Below are positions 1-8,242 of a DNA stretch of 64,000 nt, piece after piece. The notes beneath the pieces were generated by a model. That model ran no database searches. It had not been told where the DNA came from and saw only the letters and a program-made list of their open reading frames with translations. Location: the NCBI RefSeq assembly GCF_001261735.1, contig NZ_CVRP01000019.1, forward strand, positions 141,423 to 205,422. Direction: 5' to 3'. This DNA is from Dysgonomonas sp. BGC7 (GTDB lineage: Bacteria > Bacteroidota > Bacteroidia > Bacteroidales > Dysgonomonadaceae). The position numbers and the translations under genes were made by a program. Each line of letters starts with the position of its first letter. Within the stretch, counting starts at the first letter, position 1.

Positions 1-1239
1 AATGATAGTCGTAACGTGGATGTCGAAAATCCGTATGCTTCGAACAAAATAGATGGCTATACCATCCGGATGGGTGTCCGTTACGAATTTGGAGAAAGCA
101 TGGGTAAATATACTAATGCCTATTCTTACCAGCGTCCTGTTTCGCGAGACAATTATTCGGTTAGCTTTATGGATAAAATCAAGATGACCAACTATCTTAA
201 TATGGTTCTGGGTATCCGCCAAGATTTTTTTCAGACCAAAGACAAGAATTGGAATTATAGAAATGACCAATACTATATGGATAATCTGATGCAGAATATC
301 CAAGGCGTGTCTATGAATTCTGAACGCATATCCGATAACGATCACGGTACATCATTTATAGGGACGGCTACTTACGAATTTGACAAATATCTCCAGTTGA
401 GCTACAAGTTTTCGACTGGTTTTAGAATGCCTACTACCGAAGAACGACATTTTCAATATTACAGTTCGTGGCCTTCGTTTTTGGTATTATCCAATCGCAA
501 CCTGAAACCCGAAACATCCATCAATCATGAGATAGAAATTGCTGGTAGCGGAAAGTTGATTACCTATATGTTCAATCTGTATTTCACCAATTATAAAAAC
601 TTTATTGATATCGAACAAGGTACGATAGACGTTGCCAATAGCCTGGACAACAGCACAAAAAAAATATCTTATTCTCAAAATATGAACAGAAACTCTGCCG
701 ACTTATGGGGAATAGATGCTAAGATGTACCTCTACCTGCAAGAACTGTGTAGCTCGTTGAGAGGATTCTCGTTCAACGCAGCAGTCAGTTATGCCAAAGG
801 TAGCACCTCATATGGTACAAGTATGTTGGGAGTGCAACCATTGACTGGATTTTTAGGATTAGAATATCTATCGCCTAACGAAAAATGGAATGTGAACGCA
901 AAAATAAATGCCTTTTTTGCCAAAGACAGAAAAGATACTCGTTTCATCGAAAAAACAGCAACGAAAGAAATTCAGCGTACTTTTCCCACACTATTCCTTA
1001 ATGATTCCTATACATTCGATCTGTATGCATCGTACTCTCCCTTACCAATGCTTACAATTCGAGCAGGAGTCTATAACCTATTCAATACAAAATATTGGAG
1101 ATGGGATGATTTGCGACAACTAACCAACCCTGCATTATTACCCCATATAGAGAGTTTCTTTCGTGAGGGAAAAAATACAATTACCCGATTCTCACAACCC
1201 AAAAGGTATTTTAGCACAAGTGTAGAATTAAGATTTTAA
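1..1239 (+). CDS. TonB-dependent outer membrane receptor, C-terminal part
   Basis: The reading frame is open from the first base, so this is the 3' part of a gene that begins outside the window. About 412 residues of outer-membrane beta-barrel remain: alternating aromatic strands (for example YEFDKYLQLSYKFSTGFRMP), a late segment GVYNLFNTKYWRWDDLR typical of the last barrel strands of heme/siderophore-type TonB receptors, and a C-terminal phenylalanine (VELRF) as expected for outer-membrane insertion. It would import a ligand across the outer membrane using TonB energy. The ligand cannot be read here; HmuR-type receptors share the NLFNxKYWxW motif, so heme or hemoglobin is possible. It heads an operon-like run of lipoprotein genes. 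Confidence 0.85.
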   Translation, partial: NDSRNVDVENPYASNKIDGYTIRMGVRYEFGESMGKYTNAYSYQRPVSRDNYSVSFMDKIKMTNYLNMVLGIRQDFFQTKDKNWNYRNDQYYMDNLMQNIQGVSMNSERISDNDHGTSFIGTATYEFDKYLQLSYKFSTGFRMPTTEERHFQYYSSWPSFLVLSNRNLKPETSINHEIEIAGSGKLITYMFNLYFTNYKNFIDIEQGTIDVANSLDNSTKKISYSQNMNRNSADLWGIDAKMYLYLQELCSSLRGFSFNAAVSYAKGSTSYGTSMLGVQPLTGFLGLEYLSPNEKWNVNAKINAFFAKDRKDTRFIEKTATKEIQRTFPTLFLNDSYTFDLYASYSPLPMLTIRAGVYNLFNTKYWRWDDLRQLTNPALLPHIESFFREGKNTITRFSQPKRYFSTSVELRF

Positions 1240-1262
1240 CTATTCAATTATATATGTTTGTT

Positions 1263-2255
1263 ATGAAATATAAATTATTAATATTCTCAATATTTACTTT
1301 TACGGTATTCTCATCCTGCTCTAAAGAACTGGATTTAGATGAGGAAACCCAGATTGCAATTGAAAAACAAGAAATATTGAAAAAGCTGGATCTTTTATTT
1401 GATTTAGCTTTTGAAGATCCCTCTAAAGCGGAAGAAGATTACAATACCTTTTTTACGGAAGAATTACTCCGCGACGGACAAAACTTTATTGTGGATAATG
1501 ATATTCGTATGAGAACTACTTTTACGGACTTGGCTATTCGATTGAATGTTCATTTCGACGAAATAAAATCGCAAAAACTTCCCGAATCGTTATTCGATAT
1601 CTATTATTCTAAATTTGAGAGTATTCTATTCAATCGTTCATTGTTGGGTGAAATACCACAACAAATACGGAAAGGCGATAAATTGGCTACGTTTGAAGCT
1701 AAAGTCGATGAAGTTTCTAATTTTTTTGACGAAAAGATCAAGGAAATAGAAAGCAATGCACAGCCAAATCAAAATTTGTTGGGAAAGCAATGGAAGGCTA
1801 CGAAATGGGCAATAAAACCGGATTATTCAGCTTTCTATATTATGGATTATAATTTTAGTTTTTTGGCTGATGGAGGCTTAGAAATAAACAATTTTTATCT
1901 ATATCCTCTATTGAATATCAGGATGGGAAATCAGCCGATCAAAGCTGAGGAATCCAGCAATTTCCCAGACGATATAGCGAACACACAGTTATCTCCGGCA
2001 AAATTCATGCTTTACAATAACAAAATACTCTTTTACTTTCATTTAGAAGCCAATCCTAATGCAGCTGATATTAAGTTTAACAGAGAATGGATATATGAAT
2101 TTGATTATAAGTTAGAAAACAATTCTTTAACTTTTTCGAATCCAAGAGTTATGCGATTTATGCATCCCTTTCTTTATGTTGGAGGCTATGGAACTGAGAC
2201 TTACGAAGAACTATACTTTGAAGATCTAAGATCCGTAACGCTCACTGCTGAATAA
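1263..2255 (+). CDS. Lipoprotein with lipocalin-like C-terminal half, unknown function
   Basis: The signal peptide MKYKLLIFSIFTFTVFSSC carries a lipobox ending in Cys, so the product is a lipoprotein, probably surface exposed. An in-frame ATG lies three codons upstream; the chosen start gives the better signal peptide. Residues about 25-165 look helical and acidic. From about residue 170 the pattern LGKQWKATKWAIKPDYSAF followed by FLADGGLEINNFYLYP resembles a lipocalin-like beta-barrel domain. It starts 24 bases after the TonB receptor and is probably co-transcribed with it. I do not recognise a named family. Confidence 0.75.
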   Translation: MKYKLLIFSIFTFTVFSSCSKELDLDEETQIAIEKQEILKKLDLLFDLAFEDPSKAEEDYNTFFTEELLRDGQNFIVDNDIRMRTTFTDLAIRLNVHFDEIKSQKLPESLFDIYYSKFESILFNRSLLGEIPQQIRKGDKLATFEAKVDEVSNFFDEKIKEIESNAQPNQNLLGKQWKATKWAIKPDYSAFYIMDYNFSFLADGGLEINNFYLYPLLNIRMGNQPIKAEESSNFPDDIANTQLSPAKFMLYNNKILFYFHLEANPNAADIKFNREWIYEFDYKLENNSLTFSNPRVMRFMHPFLYVGGYGTETYEELYFEDLRSVTLTAE

Positions 2256-2280
2256 TTGATGAGAAATAAAAAATGAAGAA

Positions 2281-3426
2281 ATGAAACAATATATAATAAT
2301 AACTTTAGTCATGGCAACTCTGTGTTCTATAGCTGGTTGCACGAAAGATGAGATTGAAATCTACAATACCCGAAACACTCCCGACTTAAGCAATCCAATC
2401 ATCCAGAAGCTAAGTAATACTGTTTGGTACAATAAGATCGGCATCAGTGAGACAACCGCAAAAGAAATATGGACAAGCAAGAATAATATTTATAAGCCAT
2501 CCGATTACGCTTCATCGCTATTGTATCAGGCAGCTTGGACAAGTATAGCATTGTATCGTGACGGCACTTCCAATATGGTATTTGTTCCACCATTCTTAGC
2601 CAATACGGCTATTCATGCGCAAGGAAACTGGTCAGTATCTACTGAAGAAGAGAACACCATCATTTTAAGTACCAAAACACCAGTATCGAGTGTTACGGGA
2701 AAGATAAAAATACTAAATCTGGAAATAAAAGATAATGTAAGCAGTCTCAAATTATCATTGGATTTTGGAGATCGATTACTGACTACAACTCTATCTAATG
2801 AAAATCCTTACGAATATATTAATCCGCCTTTATTTAGATCTTTAGACTATAACTGGTTCTCAAAGCACTCAGCTCTGACGGAAGCACTAGATGCTAATGA
2901 CTTCATAGGAGTTTGGACTAACCATGACTCCAACGAAGTAACAGATGAAAGTATAATAAGATATACACATATAGAAGACCTACTTATGGATACTCCTGCT
3001 TTCGCACTTGGGTATACACTCAACTTGAAGAAAGATGGTAGCGCTCAGATAGCCTATACCGGCTATACCTATAAAAGTGTATTTGAAACGCAGAATAATT
3101 TGGGAAATACGGTTTTTTCAAATGCTAAATGGTGGATAAAAGGAAATAAACTATGGCTTGAAACTGACGAAGAATACTTTGGCTGTATAGGGGAACAGTT
3201 AATGGCTTTTATTCCATACTCTGATAATCAAACCTTACTGGGATATCAGTGGGGAGTTCCGATTCGCATACGATCTAATAAGAAATACTGTATCGAGATC
3301 GTAGAAAAGACAACAGACGGATTTTGGATACGAGTAACGACGAAGGAAGAGACCTGCTATGCTTTCTTAAAGAAATCTACTTTTGACAATGCAAACCTTA
3401 TCAATATTAAAGACATATTTAAATAG
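2281..3426 (+). CDS. Lipoprotein with two lipocalin-like repeats, unknown function
   Basis: The signal peptide MKQYIIITLVMATLCSIAGC ends in a lipobox Cys. Two similar modules follow. The first (about residues 40-150) contains LSNTVWYNKIG, LYRDGTSNMVF and GNWSVSTEEENTIIL; the second (about 205-330) contains FIGVWTNHDSNE, LNLKKDGSAQIAY and AKWWIKGNKLWLET. This WT/W...DG...W-x-N-L pattern is common in lipocalin-like domains of Bacteroidota lipoproteins. The gene lies 25 bases after the preceding lipoprotein gene and 16 bases before the next, so the set is likely one operon. The ligand is unknown. Confidence 0.75.
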   Translation: MKQYIIITLVMATLCSIAGCTKDEIEIYNTRNTPDLSNPIIQKLSNTVWYNKIGISETTAKEIWTSKNNIYKPSDYASSLLYQAAWTSIALYRDGTSNMVFVPPFLANTAIHAQGNWSVSTEEENTIILSTKTPVSSVTGKIKILNLEIKDNVSSLKLSLDFGDRLLTTTLSNENPYEYINPPLFRSLDYNWFSKHSALTEALDANDFIGVWTNHDSNEVTDESIIRYTHIEDLLMDTPAFALGYTLNLKKDGSAQIAYTGYTYKSVFETQNNLGNTVFSNAKWWIKGNKLWLETDEEYFGCIGEQLMAFIPYSDNQTLLGYQWGVPIRIRSNKKYCIEIVEKTTDGFWIRVTTKEETCYAFLKKSTFDNANLINIKDIFK

Positions 3427-3442
3427 TAAATATATTATTACA

Positions 3443-5095
3443 ATGAAAAAAATATTCACCATTTGCATAACAAGTCTTCTTATACTGTTTTTATTCCAAG
3501 CATGTACACAAGAAGAACTTGTAACAGTCAATGATCCACTTGAACTAGATGAGAATTCATTGCAATATCAGCAATACATGGAAGAACGTGCTATTGAGCT
3601 GATCAAAAGCTATAGATTCGACCAACTCGGCAATACTATTGACCGTATTAAAGACCCTGTAGTAAAAGAAAAGATATTGGCTTTGCTAACCGAATATAGG
3701 ACGATTGCATTTAATGAAGCTTTATACATAGCAAAACCTACTAATGATACACTTTTCTTTTTCCCTCCCAATGTAGAAGATAGAAAAGAGGCAAAAGGAA
3801 TTACTCTTAATTATACAATGAATTCGATGGTTACACTCAATGAAATAGGGGTGTTACATGGGTTTAAAAATTTTCCAAAACTAGAACTCTTGATATTCTA
3901 CAACTCATTGGTTACAAGCATAAAAGATTTAAATACATTACCGGAATTGAAAAGATTTGATTGGCGAGTAGATGCATACGATTTCAGTCAACGATATCCT
4001 GACATCGAATTGACTCCTTCGGCTGTAAATTTTGATTTCTCTCAAAATAACAAGCTAGAAGACTTACTCTTAGAATATGTAGAAATGGGTAAAATGAAGT
4101 ATCCTGTCGGCAAAATAAAAACCGGAACTATCAGAGATGCTATCGTCAATAAAGGTGAAGATATAGATGCTATCGCAGCAAATAACTTAGCTATTTACGG
4201 TGCGTCTAAATCCACTGAATTAACTTTGAAATCAAGAAATATTGATTCATTAACTCTTTATCTCGATGGTTTAAGTTCTCTGGATATTAGTGGAGCAAGT
4301 ATGTTAAAACTTGATCTGTCGTATAAAGAAAATCTTGAGAAAATTAAACTGAATGAAGGATTAAAGAAGCTGGTATCATTCAGAGCCGGAAAACTGACCG
4401 AAAAGCCAAATTTCCCGAAGAGCTTGCAAGAACTCTATATTGAGAATTACTCATTATCGGATAAAAATTTCTCTATACTTACCAATCTGAATAAAATGAC
4501 GTTGGGTAGCGAAGGCTTTGATGGACTAACCTTGCCTACAAATATAGAAGAAATATTATTTACTATTCCTTGGCCTTATACGGCTAAATTTGGTTCTGGC
4601 TTCAATCGGGATTATAGCAACCTGACAAAATTGAAAAAAGTGATAATAAATAATATTCCGATCAATCAAACGGGATTAATATTCCCAGCTAATTTGGAAT
4701 ATCTCGAATTTAAGGATTACACTTCAGGAAATAAAATAAGTGGTACTGGGGACTACAGTAACATTAGTAATCTGAAAACATTTAGAGCAAATCATACTGT
4801 CGAATTCGAATTTGCACCAAAACTACCACCATATTTATCAACTCTTTATCTTTACAGATTAATTTTACCGACAGGTGCCACATTCGATATAAGCAATCTG
4901 ACAAATCTTCAATTTCTGAATATTAGTATGTCCAGTCCCAATCCTATCACGCTTATACTACCAACTAATCTGGCTGAGGATGCCGTAAAAGCAGGATCTG
5001 CACTTGTGGGAGGTGTAGCATCACTTTTATTACCCAAAGGTAGTACAATAGTCAATGAACCCGAATGGTTGTCTAAATATGTTCAATTATATTAA
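3443..5095 (+). CDS. Leucine-rich-repeat-like lipoprotein
   Basis: The start is set at MKKIFTICITSLLILFLFQAC, which gives a clean signal peptide and lipobox; a longer frame upstream overlaps the previous gene and lacks a signal. After an acidic helical segment (about residues 25-95), residues about 120-540 are irregular leucine-rich-like repeats, for example LELLIFYNSLVTSIKDLNTL, LTLYLDGLSSLDISGASML and LKTFRANHTVEFEF, of the BspA-like kind used in surface binding proteins. About 550 residues. It is the largest member of the lipoprotein operon and a plausible surface partner of the TonB receptor. Confidence 0.75.
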   Translation: MKKIFTICITSLLILFLFQACTQEELVTVNDPLELDENSLQYQQYMEERAIELIKSYRFDQLGNTIDRIKDPVVKEKILALLTEYRTIAFNEALYIAKPTNDTLFFFPPNVEDRKEAKGITLNYTMNSMVTLNEIGVLHGFKNFPKLELLIFYNSLVTSIKDLNTLPELKRFDWRVDAYDFSQRYPDIELTPSAVNFDFSQNNKLEDLLLEYVEMGKMKYPVGKIKTGTIRDAIVNKGEDIDAIAANNLAIYGASKSTELTLKSRNIDSLTLYLDGLSSLDISGASMLKLDLSYKENLEKIKLNEGLKKLVSFRAGKLTEKPNFPKSLQELYIENYSLSDKNFSILTNLNKMTLGSEGFDGLTLPTNIEEILFTIPWPYTAKFGSGFNRDYSNLTKLKKVIINNIPINQTGLIFPANLEYLEFKDYTSGNKISGTGDYSNISNLKTFRANHTVEFEFAPKLPPYLSTLYLYRLILPTGATFDISNLTNLQFLNISMSSPNPITLILPTNLAEDAVKAGSALVGGVASLLLPKGSTIVNEPEWLSKYVQLY

Positions 5096-5107
5096 AATAG
5101 AAATAAT

Positions 5108-5848
5108 ATGAAACTAAAACAATTATTATTATCAAGCATATTGCTATTATCATTGTACAGTTGTTCCAGTGATGACGATTCTAATATAGTGGACGATCAG
5201 GTAAACCCTCCGTCATTCATACAAATAATCACTGCTGATAATAAAGCCATTATTAGTGGAAAAGCCGATATCGGTAGCGAAGTGACTCTGAAGTACAATG
5301 CAGAAACAGGGCAAATATTAAGACAGGTGAAAGCAGATGCTTCAGGAAGCTTTACCACTAATATCGATCTATTGGTCGATTATAAACAAGAGTTGGTTGC
5401 ATTTGCTACGAAAAACAATCAAGTATCAGAAACGGTGATCTTGGATAAAATTCCGGCGAAGTTAGCATATAACGAAGGTTGGGATAAAGCCAAAGAAATT
5501 ATACTGTCTCACCGCTGGAAATCTGACCAAACTATATCTCGGATTATCATCAAGCAGACTTCTGCCACACCACCCTATGATTTGTTTGCAACTACTGCTC
5601 AGAAGTATTTCGATTTTAAATCAAACGGGAACTTTCATTTTGAAGTTACATCTCCATTACAATTCACACATACAACAGGATCATGGAGTCTGGATGATAA
5701 AGGGATCATAAAAATAAATACAATGATTCCCTTAGGAGCGATGGAAATAACTGATGCAAAGATACAACACTTGGATTCTGAGCGTCTGAGCCTCTTAGCT
5801 AAAATATCAGATGGATTATTTTTATTGAGTTTCACCCCCAATAAATAA
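5108..5848 (+). CDS. Lipoprotein with Ig-like and lipocalin-like domains
   Basis: The signal peptide MKLKQLLLSSILLLSLYSC is followed by an acidic linker (SSDDDSNIVDD), as in many surface lipoproteins of this phylum. Residues about 35-110 (ADNKAIISGKADIGSEVTLK ... FTTNIDLLVDYKQELVAFAT) match bacterial Ig-like repeats with a G-x-A-x-x-G-S-x-V core. Residues about 125-246 (HRWKSDQTIS, YFDFKSNGNFHF, GSWSLDDKGIIKI) resemble a lipocalin-like domain. It begins 12 bases after the repeat protein gene and is probably part of the same operon. Function unknown. Confidence 0.75.
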   Translation: MKLKQLLLSSILLLSLYSCSSDDDSNIVDDQVNPPSFIQIITADNKAIISGKADIGSEVTLKYNAETGQILRQVKADASGSFTTNIDLLVDYKQELVAFATKNNQVSETVILDKIPAKLAYNEGWDKAKEIILSHRWKSDQTISRIIIKQTSATPPYDLFATTAQKYFDFKSNGNFHFEVTSPLQFTHTTGSWSLDDKGIIKINTMIPLGAMEITDAKIQHLDSERLSLLAKISDGLFLLSFTPNK

Positions 5849-5850
5849 CA

Positions 5851-6420
5851 ATGAAGAATTTCAGAACAAAATGGATTGTCTTGTTTATATTTCTCGGTAC
5901 GTTCTGGGGATGTAGCAATTCGGATGATGAAAATGGTCAGGATCTGATAATATCATATCAGCTGGCAGGAACCTATCGTGCACAGATAACTCCCACATTT
6001 ATGGGTTCTTCGCCCATAACAACAGGTGAACATACTATCAGTATTGAGGATTTGGGAAATGGTAGCATTCGTCTCTTTTTCGACAAATTTCAAAAAAATC
6101 CGATGCCATTCCAGATGACAGTCGATATTAATATGAAAGTCAGTAAGGGGTCAGGCAATACACTTCTCCTTTCAGGAGAAAATGGAACTTTTAAGGCAGA
6201 GCCTCCTAGTGGAGGAGCTATTGATCCTAATGATATCCCTCCTGGTATACAGCTACCCGAAGGAGCGGAAAGCGGTATGAAATCATCTAAAGCCTCAATA
6301 AAAGGAAATTTTGGAGAGAGAGATAAAGATGGAAACACAGCTATGAGATTCGATCTTGACCTGACTCCAGGTATTGCACTCCCGATACAGATACTTATTT
6401 ATACCCATGAGAAGAAGTAA
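5851..6420 (+). CDS. Calycin-like domain lipoprotein
   Basis: The signal peptide MKNFRTKWIVLFIFLGTFWGC and acidic linker SNSDDENGQD mark a lipoprotein of 189 residues. The body, LAGTYRAQITPTFMGSSPIT followed by EHTISIEDLGNGSIRLFFD, matches the pattern of calycin-like domains (DUF4840/DUF4925 type) seen in Bacteroides lipoproteins. An insert rich in Pro and Gly sits at about residues 115-135. The start codon lies 2 bases after the preceding stop, which suggests translational coupling. Confidence 0.7.
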   Translation: MKNFRTKWIVLFIFLGTFWGCSNSDDENGQDLIISYQLAGTYRAQITPTFMGSSPITTGEHTISIEDLGNGSIRLFFDKFQKNPMPFQMTVDINMKVSKGSGNTLLLSGENGTFKAEPPSGGAIDPNDIPPGIQLPEGAESGMKSSKASIKGNFGERDKDGNTAMRFDLDLTPGIALPIQILIYTHEKK

Positions 6421-6448
6421 TAATCACTAGTTTTTAAACAAAAACATT

Positions 6449-6784
6449 ATGTCAGAAAAAAAAGTAGTAGAGCATAGCTCTATTTTCAACCCTTGCGAGT
6501 TGAGTAAATACAGTAAAGGAGGTATTGTAAGCCAACAGCTTATCAATAATTCCGGAGGTAATATTTCTTTATTTGCTTTCGATGAAGGACAAAATCTAAG
6601 TGAGCATTCTGCCCCTTTTGATGCTATGGTACAGGTACTAGAAGGAACTGGAGAATATATCATCGGAGGAAAAAGTCATCAACTCCACGCAGGGGAGATG
6701 ATCATCATGCCGGCTAATGTACCACATGCCGTTAAGGCAGTCACTCCGTTCAAAATGCTATTGGTAATGATTAAAGGGAGCTAA
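6449..6784 (+). CDS. Small cupin-domain protein
   Basis: A single-domain cupin of 111 residues with no signal peptide. Both cupin motifs can be seen: the first around residues 48-70 (GQNLSEHSAPFDAMVQVLEG, with a metal-ligand His and the GTGEY turn) and the second around 79-92 (LHAGEMIIMPANVPH, with the PxxxPH ending). Small cupins of this kind bind a metal or small ligand; no substrate can be assigned. It lies 28 bases after the calycin-like lipoprotein and is the last gene of the run before a hairpin terminator. Confidence 0.8.
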   Translation: MSEKKVVEHSSIFNPCELSKYSKGGIVSQQLINNSGGNISLFAFDEGQNLSEHSAPFDAMVQVLEGTGEYIIGGKSHQLHAGEMIIMPANVPHAVKAVTPFKMLLVMIKGS

Positions 6785-6888
6785 ACTCCCCGATCGGATT
6801 TAAATAAGAGACTGTCCCAAATTATATGTAAGTGTCATTCCAAACTTACGAAGGAGCTCCTTATTTAAAAATTCCTCGGGATGCCCAT

Positions 6889-6930
6889 AAATGAAAGACT
6901 ACAGGTAGAAATACCTGCAGTCTTTCATTT
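6889..6930. terminator. Hairpin terminator after the lipoprotein-cupin operon
   Basis: A 19-bp stem (one mismatch) with a GAAA tetraloop, AAATGAAAGACTACAGGTA pairing with TACCTGCAGTCTTTCATTT. It has A-rich and T-rich ends on both sides, so it could stop transcription in either direction. Confidence 0.7.
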
Positions 6931-7330
6931 ACATAATATTATGGATAGCGTCATCAACTTCAATTCTAAAGGTTAAAATCAGAGGGGCTAATTCAATTCA
7001 TAAGATTACGAATGAAATTTTGCAAGTTTTGTTGTATATAAATGCGTAGATATTTATCTTAAATTTTCTGAGAAGAAAAAAGAAAAAAAGCTTTTCTATC
7101 ATAAGAAGAGTGCACTATATCATTATGTTTATTCTTTTCCATATTTTCAAAGAGGATAAAAAAACTAATAATTTTAGTTGTTTGAAATAAAACTTTTTTA
7201 TCTTTAGAAAAGATAAGTCGCTCTTTAAAATAGTGAGTAAGTTAAGCATATCGAAGAACCAAGTTGGTTTCTAAATCGTTACCTATTGAAAAATAGGTGC
7301 GATATAATTGACTGATTAACAAATTATAAG
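6931..7330. other. AT-rich intergenic stretch
   Basis: No open reading frame with a plausible start was found. The stretch holds several A/T runs and a small perfect hairpin at 7281-7298 (ACCTATT-GAAA-AATAGGT). It separates the lipoprotein operon from the decayed integration module. Just upstream, at about 6813, the string GAGACTGTCCCAA resembles the end of some insertion sequences, but no partner end was found. Confidence 0.4.
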
Positions 7331-7595
7331 ATATTCTCCTGTGTCGCTTAAAAGGCAGATTGGCAGGCTTACATTGGAAACTGCTGCCTTGAAAGAACTA
7401 TACTGCACCAATCCCCGAGATGGCTGAATGGATTCGGCTGATGTCTGCCGTGCTTTGGGAATTTCAAAACGTACTTTGCAAACATGGAGGGGCAATGGGA
7501 AAATTCCATTTTCTATGTTGGGAGGAAAAGTATATTACAAAGAGTCAAATGTTAGAGACTTGCTTTTGTCAGGAATGAAACCGATAAAGAAATAG
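7331..7595 (+). pseudogene. Helix-turn-helix (excisionase-like) gene broken by a stop codon
   Basis: The distal part from the ATG at 7428 reads MDSADVCRALGISKRTLQTW, then GKIPFSMLGGKVYYKESNVR, which is the MerR/excisionase-like winged HTH found next to integrases in Bacteroides elements. In the same frame upstream lies LTLETAALKELYCTNPRDG and then a TGA at 7425-7427, exactly where intact relatives continue as NPREWMDSADV. No start codon could be found for the upstream part. I read this as a gene inactivated by a nonsense or small indel change; the 55-residue remainder could still be expressed. Confidence 0.6.
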
Positions 7596-7599
7596 CTTT

Positions 7600-7900
7600 A
7601 TGGATAAGTATATCAATTATGAGTCCGAGGAGGTCAAAGAACTCGAAGGACAAATAGAGCAAGCCTTTGATAACATTGCCGATGTAAGGGACAAACATCG
7701 TCCGACTTTAGCCGATGAACATTACCTAAGCGGGGAGGAAGTCATGAAATACCTACATAATTTCGCCCCGAACGCTCCAAACTTTGAGAGACAAGCGGAT
7801 AATTTGTTATACGACCATTGGAGGAAAGATACTTTATCCCGAAAAAGAACTTCAAGAGGTATTGCATAATAACTACCAATCACCCGAACTGCCTTTCTAA
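7600..7900 (+). pseudogene. Second helix-turn-helix gene, frameshifted
   Basis: The frame starts well (MDKYINYESEEVKELEGQIE ... HYLSGEEVMKYLH) and then shifts at 7759-7760, where one extra A follows the CAT codon. Dropping that base restores the expected continuation ISPRTLQTLRDKRIICYTTI and then LYPEKELQEVLHNNYQSPEL, ending at the TAA at 7898-7900. The restored protein is about 99 residues with an HTH in the middle, the usual size of this accessory family. It follows the other broken HTH gene by 4 bases, an arrangement matching the intact pair at 40949-41525. Confidence 0.7.
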
Positions 7901-7968
7901 TGGAAAATAAAACAATAGATATGCAGATTCTAAGGAGAGGGAGTTGAAGTTGCCTCAAGCATAAAATG

Positions 7969-8008
7969 AAAACAAGCATTCTTGATGTTAATCAGGGATG
8001 CTTGTTTT
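7969..8008. terminator. Bidirectional hairpin between HTH relics and integrase
   Basis: An 11-bp perfect stem (AAAACAAGCAT pairing with ATGCTTGTTTT) around an 18-base loop. A- and T-tracts at the two ends suit a shared terminator for the convergent HTH relics and the integrase gene. Confidence 0.6.
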
Positions 8009-8242
8009 AGTTTGAAGATATGCGTCATCGTCGGGTCGGTCGTTTTCGTTGCAGGATACTTTTTTACACTTCGAGCAGGCAAACAGGCAAGCCTCGGAGC
8101 GAAAATACGATCCGAAAGGATGGAGATTTTCGTTCCCGACCCATAGGGCTTCGGGCTTGACTGATTTGCTCTGCAAGAAGTAACCTTCTCCTGCAACAAA
8201 AGGACTGAGCTGACCATTATTATTATTTTATTCCACTTTAGC

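Noticed and set aside
6813..6826. GAGACTGTCCCAA string resembling an insertion-sequence end
   Set aside because: No inverted partner, transposase or target duplication was found nearby.
7988..8176. A minus-strand 62-codon ORF with several Cys (LFACSKCKKVSC) in the gap before the integrase
   Set aside because: No ribosome binding site, no recognised family and it starts in non-coding DNA. A Cys-rich motif alone is not enough, although conservation would change this view.
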